Positions 1 to 9,134 of a stretch of 30,742 nt of DNA are shown here, piece by piece (position 1 is the first letter of the stretch; each line of letters opens with the position of its first letter). Under the pieces are notes generated by a model. The model saw only the letters and a program-made list of their open reading frames with translations, was not told the DNA's origin and did no database searches. The stretch is from Aureobasidium sp. EXF-3400 (Eukaryota > Ascomycota > Dothideomycetes > Dothideales > Saccotheciaceae). The position numbers and the translations under genes are program-made. The stretch is taken from NCBI GenBank assembly GCA_024195585.1, contig SWBL01000463.1, positions 1-30,742 of the forward strand, given 5' to 3'.

Positions 1-2324
1 CGATGTACAATGGTCAAATAGCTAGAGCTGAGAGCTCAGAGCTATCGACTTCGAAGACGGGGGTGGCGAATTCTCACGACTTCTGCAACTGAGAATACTC
101 ATCGCCGGAATTCGCCGTCACAGCCTACGAGCCTACATATGGATTGCGGAGCACCGCCTTCACTTAATTACGTGACCCTCTCTTTTGAGGCGTGGATGTC
201 CATTTTGCCGTGTTTAGAGTGAGCGTCTCTCATCTCTCCAGCGCTCGGGCGAGATAGAAGGACAACGATTAACAATGCACGGCGGAGGACGGGCGGATGG
301 GCGCTTCGGGCGCCTTCTTCCTGCCCCTGCTCGGACTGTGGCTTTGTACCCAAGATGACCGAAACAAACCAATTTATCAAGCACGACATAACGACTTGCT
401 TGTAGAAACTGCAATCGTACACACCAATCACTATCAGCAGAACATTTGTCTCGACCACTGTCCAGCACATCCAGGATTACACGAGGGGGGGAAGGGAAAA
501 AGTGTCCAAGAGACCTTTGCGGCGCTGAAGGGCAACAGCAGGGACAAAGACAACTATGTCGCCGACTCTAGCGAGAGAAAGACGCGACCCAGATCACCTT
601 GACGGACCGCAATCGAGAGGAAGAATGTAGGAGAGCGGCAGCCACACGCACCGCAGTCGCCTTGTGTCAACCGACCAAGACTGCAGCTAGCGCTCGCAAA
701 GCACTGCGTGCACCTCTATCCGTGCTACGGAGACAGGATATTCCCGCCTACGACTACATCTTGCATCTGCATCCTTGTCAACAAGACAGCCGCCGGCGTC
801 GTGGACCGTCTGCTATGAACACGTTGTTGATTCTATCGGGGACATCTTTATGGAGAATGTCATAAACTTGGGCTGCAACTGGTGTCATTCGTTTCGTAAC
901 GACTATGCAGGTTTGAAGAGAACATCTGTAGTTCCACATTACCGCCTGGATTAAAAGTCTACAACGAGACAAAGAAGGAGCCATATCCAGCTCGCATGGA
1001 CGACATGGATAATGCCATCTATTACTTATCATGGAACTCGTGCATTGCTGAAGTGATCAGGTGTCATATCACGACATTATGCCAAGGATGCACCGTTTTG
1101 ATTCTCAGTTACAATCTGTAGGGTCACTGGCTTACTTATCGATGACGCGCTAGTCAGTGGGTAGGAAGACGTTGTGCTGGAGGCAAGTTGTACAAGCCAA
1201 GTTGCAGCGGAGGAAGCGTAGTTGTCAGCAGTGCCTGTGAAGGCACATAGAGCTTACCATACCCATTCTGATATTCAAGAGCCGTCCAAAAGCTCATAAA
1301 GTAGGTTTTCGAGTTGTCTCGAGATGTGAGCATGACAATGAGGTTTTCGATCGTCTTTGGCACCTCTCCCGCACGTTTTACACGCAGACCACGGCATATG
1401 ACAATCTGACAGCTTGCAAAACACGCTTCGCCTCTAGAAGCGACTGGAAATGTTGTAAAGACGCTCGTCAGTAAATCAAAAGAGATTCAATCACTTCAAG
1501 CTATTTGATCGAGAGGAAGCGAGCGAGAATTCTGACCTCGGAAAGCTGCCAGGGTCACTTAAGCAACAAGGAGATAAAATCCGGACCGACAATGGTCTAA
1601 CGAGCACTTATATCGCAGCTCGATATACGTCTCTTTATCAAGGTTCGGAACTGGTGCGCTGCGTAGGCTGTAAGCGTCACATCATATACCGACCTAGCGA
1701 TGAATGCGTAGCGGGTGATCAAACTAGAGCTTAGGAAACAAAGGATCATTACATTGGGCATAGACTATGTCTTTCAGTTTGACTGTAACAGTAATTGTGC
1801 ATTGTTCTTTCCAGCCTATATTATGTATTCAAGAGAACCGATAGAAAATGGCAACTCAAGGTGAGGCATACGCCCATATTTCCTCCCCTAATAGCTAAAA
1901 CATTCGTACAAGCGCGTCGCGTTGCCCGAGTTTCCACTGCTTCTTATTGCTATCCTTTGTTTGCATACTGATTTGCGTCAGTCGTAGTAGCGTGGTCAAA
2001 CTTTAGTAGTTTTGTGAAGGAAGAACACAGGATTGCAGAGGTTACATACCATTTCCCACACAAGCTGTAAATGTGTGAACCCACCCACCCAGGCTTTAAT
2101 CTCGAATCAAGTGAAGCAGATCAGAACAGCCTTGACTCTAAGCAAAAGATGGGCATTAAGTGCAAGGAAGGATCGAAGAAGACGAGCGTGGGGGTCCACA
2201 AATCTCACATGTCGGTCGACGGGCGCAAAGAAATCGGGCCAGTCAACTGGTATTGAACAAGCATCGCACTGGTCGGGAGCTCCGTCGGTGCAGCGATGAC
2301 AATGTTCTCTCTCTCACTTTTTTA
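1..2324. other. Gene-poor left flank
   Basis: No reading frame here has a recognisable domain, a convincing start with fungal context, or consistent splice sites. The open frames are short, overlap on both strands and look like chance. Part of the right end, up to about 2325, may be the decayed 3' continuation of the LINE described next, but I cannot align it to any known retroelement segment. Confidence 0.5.
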
Positions 2325-2521
2325 GCCTCGGCAAAAACTCTCTTTGGATCTTCCTTGTGTTTTGTTCGGCTGATTCACCAATTAACTACGCGACGCAGTC
2401 GTCTACGAATGCCATTGGCTTCCTTTCTCTGATCATGGCTTGTACTAGGTCGACCTTGAAGAACAAGAACAGTATTCGTGCTAGCGGCGATCCCTATGGC
2501 AGTCCAGATTGCGGTAGATTG

Positions 2522-2533
2522 CTGCCTTGTGAT
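2522..2533. repeat. Target-site duplication, copy 1
   Basis: CTGCCTTGTGAT flanks the 188-bp SINE-like insertion on its low-coordinate side and is identical to the copy at 2722-2733, exactly 200 bp away. The bases on either side of the two copies differ, so the repeat is 12 bp. Confidence 0.75.
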
Positions 2534-2721
2534 TGACACGGTTCCGCTCCAAGTCGAATCCGCGACCTTCGGCTTATGTACGGTTAACGCCGAAGCTCAC
2601 GCCAAGGCCGAGGCCGGGGCCGCACACGGTATATACGCGCCTCGAGCCTCGCACTCCTCCTTCTCTAGTCGTGCGATAGTCCATTCAATTGAACTACCTT
2701 TGATGACGCCTTGTCAGGTCT
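2534..2721 (-). mobile_element. SINE-like insertion with tRNA-type promoter and 12-bp target duplication
   Basis: A 188-bp segment lies between two identical 12-mers, CTGCCTTGTGAT at 2522-2533 and 2722-2733. If the segment and one 12-mer are removed, the minus-strand reverse-transcriptase frame reads straight through (TSAVI joins SQGSNLPQSGLP), so this is a clean insertion into the LINE. On the minus strand its 5' part reads like the left half of a tRNA. TAGTTCAATTGA (about 2680-2695) fits an A box, and GGCTCGAGGC about 36 nt further on fits a B box (GGTTCGANNC with one change). A second B-box-like GGATTCGACTTGG follows nearer its 3' end, so a dimeric head is possible. It has no coding capacity. 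There is no poly-A tail. Family unknown. Confidence 0.6.
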
Positions 2722-2733
2722 CTGCCTTGTGAT
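2722..2733. repeat. Target-site duplication, copy 2
   Basis: Second perfect copy of CTGCCTTGTGAT, on the high-coordinate side of the SINE-like insertion. A 12-bp length is typical of target-primed (LINE-driven) integration rather than of DNA transposons. Confidence 0.75.
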
Positions 2734-2996
2734 ATTACTGCGCTGGTTTTCTTGCTCGTGCGGACATTCTGGACTCATTTGATGATGAACTCTGGTATTC
2801 TTCTGTTCCTAAGTCGCTTGAGGAGTGGTCCCGTTGCAACATTGTTGTATGCACATTTAACGTCGAAGGCAACTAGGGAAAGTGTCTTCTTGTTTCTCCA
2901 GGCGTCGGACATCGATCTTTGAATGTATGATATCGCATGTACAGTTGACTCTTGTTTCGTCGCTCCAAAGTGATTGTTTGGTAGAAGCTCAGCTTG

Positions 2997-4534
2997 GATT
3001 TACCTTGGGGTTATGGCTGATGATAAGCTCGTGTATGACAGCACATGAGCTTCTGTTGCGGCCGCATGTTGGAAGAGTGGTTCCAAGAAACTGCATAGTT
3101 GCAATGGTCATGAGCGGCACTAGAGTTCGCCATCGGCGTTTATATCGTAGACAGGTCACAGGCACCTTCTTGGGAAGCTCGTGGGAGCTGGATCATATTG
3201 GAGACTTCGCATGCCTTAATTGTACTGTCTGACTTGCTTGATCCTGGAGCTCGCATTGCAGTGGCGCTGTAGTGGGTGAAGAGACGGTTGATGTCACGAG
3301 CTCTGTGGGATCAGGTAAGTCTACGTGTCGCCATCTGGTTGTAATTAGCCGAACAGCTTATTTTGTCCGTGCGAAGCTCAATTTAGCGGCTTGAACTGCT
3401 CGTACTAGCGCTCGGGCTGAGCACGGCGCGTGCCGCAACCTAAAACCGAGGTCATTCGAAATGTTACTCTATGACTGACGAGCAATATAACCGTCAAAGG
3501 ATCAGCCTCAGCATGATCCAGAGCGATATCACTATGCAATATGAGTAGCCGAGAGAGTAAATTAACACAGTTTCAACGCATACCTCTGCTTTTTCGTCTC
3601 AGTCGATAAGACAGGTGACGACGCAGGGTGAATCGAAGACCTGAACGACCATTGAAACCTAAGCAACGATAGAGAACCGGGCAATCAACCTGTAAGATCA
3701 AGATCCCGATCAGATGTTATGCAAATTCGCGACCGCAAGGTGTGACTGAGTTACTCCCAGCAGGACTCCGACATTCCATATACGCTATTATTTACTGCAG
3801 AGTGCTCGTGTCGTAGACCGTGCTTTCTGCGGAGCCATCTAGGTTCTCGAAATCCTGGAGGATCTTGATCATCGTTTTCAATCCCTTTCGCGACCCGCAA
3901 AGGTCCAACAAGCTTGTCGAAACAATTTCTGTTGGGATGTCAGGTCTGAAAAGTACGGCTAGATGTCAACACACCTCCGCCATAAGAAGTCTAGGCCATT
4001 CGAAGATATTTTGGAAGTTGTATAGGCAGTAGGTCATGGCTCCGAGGAGGCTTTGTACGTACGGCCACCGGTGAATATGGCACCGGGAAATCCTATCATG
4101 GTTAAAGCGGACATCAGTTTGCTGTGCGGTTCTAAATAGGCCTACGTGATTTGTCAAGATCTCATAGAGGGGTAAGCATCAATGGAACTACACTGGTGTC
4201 ACTTTCTCTCCATTTCTTGTATTGGATTCGAACGTCACGAATGTCCATGATCGTACAGAGCGTAAAGAACGTGATGTCTTCTTGCCATTGGATACTGCTC
4301 ACGCAGGTTCTCCAGTAGTTGTCCCGGTGTCGCGCCACTTCGGTCGGATATGCAGGGAAACCGAGCTCCCAAACACTCTCTCGGATCTCGATATTTGCTT
4401 GAGTGGATGCAGCGAACCACATTCCTTTTATGGTAGCCACCTTTTGATATGAAATCTTCCTGGCATTTATAACCACAAAGCTTGCTGCAAAATGAGAAAA
4501 TCCATCCGATCTTATCATTTTGCAACCCCCAAAC
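2997..4534. other. Gene-poor stretch upstream of the bZIP gene
   Basis: I see no gene here. It may include unrecognisable remains of the LINE's upstream part. Its last few hundred bases form the promoter of the bZIP gene. Open frames on both strands between about 4160 and 4630 overlap each other and show no known domain, so I leave them out. Confidence 0.45.
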
Positions 4535-6195
4535 ATGCAAAACATATATGAAGATCAAGGCACTTGCGACTCCGCGGCGTACGTGAAGAAGAGAAGGTAT
4601 GTTCTCTTTCAGCGTCGTCATAACCAAGCTGACTCCATCTGTAAGGGCCCAGAATCGAGATGCACAACGTAGGCATCGTACGTGGAGGAATATTACCTGT
4701 GTGCTCGCGAGCTAAATCTCGTACCACAGGTCAGAACAAGAGAGTTTCTAAAGCATCTTTCGCGAACAGCGATGAACCAGTCATGGTGGGCGTGCGTAGT
4801 GGGCACCTCTTCGATTATGGAGCCCCCACATCCTACAACTGCGGGAATCAATCCGGTGCCACCACAACTTACACCAGTCTTGATTGCGAAGAAGCTCAAT
4901 CTAGCCAGCAAGCGGAATTCCTGACACTTGGCGCAGTACATGCAGAAAGCACCCAAAATCGTAACGAGGGGCAGAACTCCACTTGGTTTTCTGACCTTCC
5001 TACGTTGAGTGATTGGGTATCCTCGAACTCTGGAAACCATCAATTCGACTCAAGCCTTTCTCTCTCATCGCACACACTCGACGACTGTCCCACGGTCTGG
5101 CAAGTTTCTTCGCAGGGTAACTCGAGCCGCAGGCCTATCACATCCACTGAGCACCCGATCTTGCAGTATAAGCCTACTTACCTGACGCGTTACACGCAAG
5201 CAAGTCAACTTTTCCATCATGAGCAAGGTCAGGGAACTCCCGTACCTTCCAATCTACCCTCGATATACGGTACAGCAGACGCTCTGTAAGTCATCCGATG
5301 GCTCCAGTAATTGTCTAAGGCATAGTTGCTCTGACTAACGCAAGAATCAGTAGCCACTCTATGGACACATCAAAGGTACTATCAACAAACTCCGAGGAAT
5401 GCGTTTTGGATCTCCGGCGGAGATCTGAGTCGAGCACGTACTCTCACTCCACTCTCGCAACACCTTCTCTAGGCTCGGCGAGAACAGATGCGCCGAGTGA
5501 CAGAGCATGTATCGACCCGACCGGAAAATTTGTCATATTGATGGAGGCAGTGAAAAAAGCAGGGTTTTCGAACTTCGAGAGCATGGCGATACAGTATTAT
5601 TCGACTGAGTTCGAGGTCAACAGTGTACCAGCGCTGGCACAATATGCTAGCCGTACGCGTCGCCTGCCGCAAGTCATACGAGACTTGCGGCAGGACAGTA
5701 AGCGATGGCAAAGACAAGAATCTCGGGGCTTACATGAAGCTTTTGCAGAAACCGCTGGTGAGTTTGAAATTAACCAGAATCTCGTTCGATCTTAAACTGT
5801 TCCACTGACAAGCCGTCATCTGTTTGCAGTATCCTTATATGTAGCGGAGATGGAGGACCTGTGCGATGCTACCGGTGTAGGTGGTGCTCCGATCGACCCG
5901 AAGGAGATTGTGACATTGCTGTCAGGATTCTCGACACAAGAAAATGATCATTTGAGACTGGGTGGCAATGATCTAAGAACATTCACGCATGTCTCTAGAC
6001 TTATCCAAGAGCTCGATTACCTGGTATGTCAAAGGCTTCATATACCAACACGTCGAATTTGCTGAATCCCGGATGTCTCAGGCTCCAAACCTCAGGTCAC
6101 TGTTGACCGAGCTCGCTGGATTGGACGGGCTATACTGCGACAAGATTGCCCAAGCCATCCTTACGATCCTTGTCTGTGTCAGGTGTGCGAAGTAA
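4535..6195 (+). CDS. bZIP transcription factor, probable pathway regulator
   Basis: Predicted nuclear DNA-binding regulator. Spliced model: exons 4535-4596, 4646-4677, 4730-5285, 5351-5757, 5830-6023 and 6082-6195, totalling 1365 nt (454 aa). The first three exons join to give a basic region, KKRRAQNRDAQRRHRQNKR, near residues 17-35, which fits the fungal bZIP consensus (N-x-x-A-Q-x3-R). I do not see a clear leucine heptad after it. A Ser/Thr/Gln-rich middle follows. The C-terminal half carries the conserved block seen in fungal cluster-type bZIP factors (LMEAVKKAGFSNFESMAIQYY, then SRTRRLPQVIRDLR). Donors are GTATGT, GTACGT, GTAAGT, GTGAGT and GTATGT; the first acceptor is AAG, chosen because it alone restores the basic region. 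The last exon is least certain: without it the protein stops at 6064, and an open frame to 6395 could be a further exon. The first in-frame ATG is at 4535. It is convergent with the ATP-grasp gene. Confidence 0.8.
5663..5694. repeat. 13-bp perfect inverted repeat inside bZIP exon 4
   Basis: CCTGCCGCAAGTC (5663-5675) and its exact reverse complement (5682-5694) flank a 6-nt loop, ATACGA. In the mRNA this would form a GC-rich hairpin within the codons for RLPQVIRDLRQ. It may be a by-product of the protein sequence or a real RNA element; the sequence alone does not decide. Confidence 0.8.
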
Positions 6196-6534
6196 TATCT
6201 TTGTTTGGAGGTATCGTAAGGGTGAGAGATCTGGCCCATGCAACAGGGAGATGTCGAAGTATGTTGGACGCGTACCAGGAACATAATGGAAGATATGGAC
6301 TGGGTGGCTTTGGCGACTGGGGTGAGGTAGAGTTACTCGATGCGTGCATGAAAACGAGCTATATTTACAAAGCAACATCCAGATGGCAACTTTAGTGAAG
6401 TCAAATAAAGAACAAGAGATGCAAGGATGCAATCACGATCGCGTGAGTCCAACAACAAGTCATCTTGGGAGTGTTAAAATTGATGTAGTACAAGGGACAC
6501 AAAGTGTTCGCAGCATGAGAGATGGCGAAGAGCA
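6196..6534. other. Convergent intergenic region
   Basis: The 3' ends of the bZIP gene (+) and the ATP-grasp gene (-) meet here. An open plus frame runs to 6395 and could be an extra bZIP exon, but the intron needed to join it would be only about 38 nt. Otherwise I see only likely 3' UTR and polyadenylation sequence. Confidence 0.4.
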
Positions 6535-8600
6535 TCAGAAACCGTCCGTATGCTCTCTCACCACTCGCTCCACAAGATCACCCAACCGAATGGCCTCAGC
6601 ACGACTCTCTCGTGAGGCAATCAGAAAGAAAGCAATGAAGTTGCCGTACACCATCCCGGTACTGGGATCAGGGACCTCTTGTCCATCTTCCATCAGTGTG
6701 GTGCTCGAGATAATCCGCGCTCGGCCATGTCCTCTTTGGGTCAGATCGTCCTTGTGCTGGGACAGGACTGTCGCACAGATGTCGCCATAGCTGTATGTTC
6801 CTCCTTTCAGGGCTGACACAAATAAGAGCTGCATATGATACTGTGCACCATCTTCGAACGGTACAGATAAGGATGTCATACGATCTCTATCGCGGATAGC
6901 GTGTAACACTGACAGTGTGTAGTACGAGACGCCATACGCACGCGCTGTGGCCTCGATTTCCTGCCAGCCGGGAGCTCGAGGATTGATCTCGAGAAGGAAC
7001 ACGTCGGACGACGTCATCGCCCGGACGGCGACGTCAGTATCGTTGGCTACCTTCAGCCGCAGATCCACGAGATCTCCCACGCCACATTCTAGAGACTCTC
7101 GTGCATAATGGCAGCTGGAGTTCTGTAGCTTTGCCTCTATGTGCAAAACTCCGTCACGAAAGCCAGCAGCGAGGACGAGCTCATGTAGCCTTTGCCGGAG
7201 CAGCTCAAGTTCTGATGACGGAAGACCAGATGGGAGCATGTTTGAAGTCTCAACGAAATTGGCCACGCGGGCTTCTCGGATCAAATCGTCAGAGTCGTAG
7301 TCTCCTGGGCTTGGAAAATCGTCGTTGACTTCGAAGAAAGCGACTTCACCGTTCACAAGGACCATATTGGCATCGACTTCAGGTCCCTCCACGTAATTCT
7401 CGATGACAACGTCATGACCGTGCCAAGCAGTGAATGCTTGCTGCCAGAGGAGAGGCACTTTATTGCGGAGCTCCTCCTCGTCGCCCACTTTCCAGACACC
7501 TTCTGATGACCAACCCTTGGCAGGCTTTACGATAAGAGGATAACGCAGCATGGGTCCGTCCTCTAGAAGCATCTTTTCGAAGTCATCAGGGGAGGTGACG
7601 AGCCGACAGTACACGTTGGTGTCTAGTTGGCGAGTGTGGAACTTGTTTTGCGCAAGAGCCACCGAAGCAGGAGGCGAAGCATCCAAGCCTAGTAGAGCGG
7701 CTGCACGAGCTACGATAGTGAGAAGGTGTTCATCGACCGTCATGACCCCATCGAGATGTCTGCCGTCCTCTTGGTATCTCTTGAGACGTGTCGCGATACG
7801 CTGAGCCATATCCACGTCCGGCGCCATGTTAAAGGGGACAAATTCTTCGCGGAGGTGTGTGTACGATTCATCCGACATCCAGTGCGAAGCCTCGTCGAGA
7901 ACGACCAGTGATACGTTGAGAGAGGAGGCGGCGACCGCAAAGCCAGTCACCTTGGCTAGAGAAGCACCACCGACCAAAGCGATACGCTTACGCTCCACAG
8001 GGCTCGACGCGAGCCAGGCGAAAGAGAGACGCTTGCCCAGTTCATTGTTGATCACTGCCGAGATGTCCAGCTCAGAGCTACAATCTTCGGCTCGAACCAC
8101 TACAGCACCGTAGGAGCGCTTGAGTAGGTCTGAGAACGGCATTGTTTGGTACTCCCGCAATGTGAGTCCCTCGAGACGCTGTCCGGGAGCCACAAAACCA
8201 CTGACTACGCACACGCTCTGACAATCGACCATGCGCCTTTCGAGAAAATCTGACTGAATCACGTGACCCGAGGAAGATGGTAACAGAAGCTTGACAAGAC
8301 CATGGACATCAGAGTGATGCTTCCCAAGGAAGCGACCGGCACCACTACTGGTGGTATCGTAGTTGAAGATTGATCCATTGAGACGGATGTTGACGACAAC
8401 GGTATGAGTCTCTGCTGCGAGAGCCTCGAGAATGTGTGTCTCCATGGTCTTAACCGGTACACAGGACGAGCTTGAGAGACCAACTGGATCAGCAACGTTC
8501 ACTTTAGACTGCAAGCTCAACCTGTCGAACTTACTTGAGCCGTCTCGTCAAAATTTCGAGGATTGGAAGGATTGAATGCTTTAGCCGGATTTGATTGCAT
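6535..8600 (-). CDS. ATP-grasp ligase, carnosine-synthase / L-amino-acid-ligase-like
   Basis: Likely forms an amide bond between a carboxylate, activated as acyl phosphate with ATP, and an amine such as an amino acid. In the long frame (numbered from 8520) an N-terminal domain of about 280 residues precedes an ATP-grasp fold. That fold has LIVKPAKGWSSEGVWKV (329-345, ATP-binding lysines), VIENYVEGPEVDAN (372-385) and FLLEINPRAPGW (508-519; Glu511 and Asn513 are the expected Mg ligands). A C-terminal region near 605-655 resembles the LAL end domain. The usual PRPGG is PRAPGW here. Start: the first ATG in the long frame is at 8445. I prefer a short first exon, 8600-8535 (22 codons from ATG to a GTAAGT donor), joined in phase across 86 nt to 8448; a TATTTATG box lies about 41 nt upstream. 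If that is wrong, the gene starts at 8445. It shares a divergent promoter with the peptide transporter. Substrates unknown. Confidence 0.85.
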
Positions 8601-9134
8601 TCACATAGACGAGTTTGAACTTCTCGGTTGCGACAGCCTGATCATAAATACACGAGATTGACGCAGGGACCTACATAAGCTGACTGGCTTGGTTACTGAG
8701 TTATATTTCCGAGAATCAAAGCCGAAAGAAGTCGTTCATTCAACTAGATCCAATATGGTAGGTGCGAAATTCTTCACCGCGACTAGCGCGCAACGCACCG
8801 TTCCGCATTCTGGTCACTGCTTAGCTAGCAGGATGAGTCCCCACATCAACGCATTCAACGCATCTCTAGCTTCACGCTGTCTAAACAACTGGACATCAAT
8901 ATCCCATGTCACCGGTTCAGTATCCCACTAAGGGACTACCAATGTACTCCCGATCCGCCACCGTACGACTACACTCTTGCCTTCACGTAAGGGGGAAAAA
9001 GATCGATAGGCCCAAGCAGCGAGACGATCTCGACTCTCACTTATCAGTCTCGTGACTCCCAAATCGTATGAAAACCATTCTGCTCAACTCTACCAAACGG
9101 GACGGGTTGGAGGAAACAAGAAACACCAACCATC
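8601..9134. promoter_or_regulatory. Divergent promoter of ATP-grasp and transporter genes
   Basis: This 534-bp gap separates the two start codons, so both genes are probably driven from it. A TATTTATG-like box on the minus strand lies at 8641-8648. Two AP-1-like half sites, TGAGTCC at 8834-8840 and TGACTCC at 9053-9059, each differ from TGASTCA only in the last base and could be targets of the nearby bZIP factor. That link is inference. Confidence 0.5.

Larger units (their letters stand above)
2325..2996 (-). mobile_element. Decayed LINE (Tad/I-type) reverse transcriptase fragment
   Basis: The minus strand encodes ordered blocks of a non-LTR reverse transcriptase, broken by stops. From high to low coordinates I read LLPNNHFGATKQEST, then AWRNKKTLSLVAFDVKCAYN, then LLKRLRNRRIPE, then LPQSGLP-stop-GSPL followed by FLFFKVDLVQ, and finally AFVDDCVA, where the FVDD corresponds to the YADD catalytic box. 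The order and spacing match the finger and palm domains of fungal Tad-like LINEs. At least three in-frame stops are present: after IPEFIIK, where the family usually has Trp; inside the GLPQGSP box, where CAG has become TAG; and after AFVDDCVA. The element is dead. The neighbouring endonuclease and C-terminal parts are not recognisable. A 188-bp insertion interrupts the frame (see 2534-2721). Confidence 0.82.

Noticed and set aside
2560..2700. A functional tRNA gene on the minus strand
   Set aside because: D-arm-like and T-arm-like pieces are present, but the acceptor, anticodon and T stems do not pair properly; a tRNA-derived SINE head explains it better.
4162..4627. Overlapping minus-strand open frames of about 130 codons
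   Set aside because: Two frames overlap, neither has a domain or splice signals, and they run into exon 1 of the bZIP gene on the other strand.
5663..5694. HAC1-type unconventional intron in the bZIP mRNA
   Set aside because: Only one hairpin is present, its 6-nt loop lacks the Ire1 consensus, and no partner stem-loop was seen.
7013..7034. Two TGACGTC-like sites resembling CRE elements
   Set aside because: They lie inside the ATP-grasp coding sequence far from either start codon and are readily explained by codons.
8509..8534. 26-nt intron in the ATP-grasp gene ending at a strong TTGCAG acceptor
   Set aside because: It is in phase, but 26 nt is below the size seen for fungal spliceosomal introns; the 86-nt alternative ending at 8449 is more plausible.
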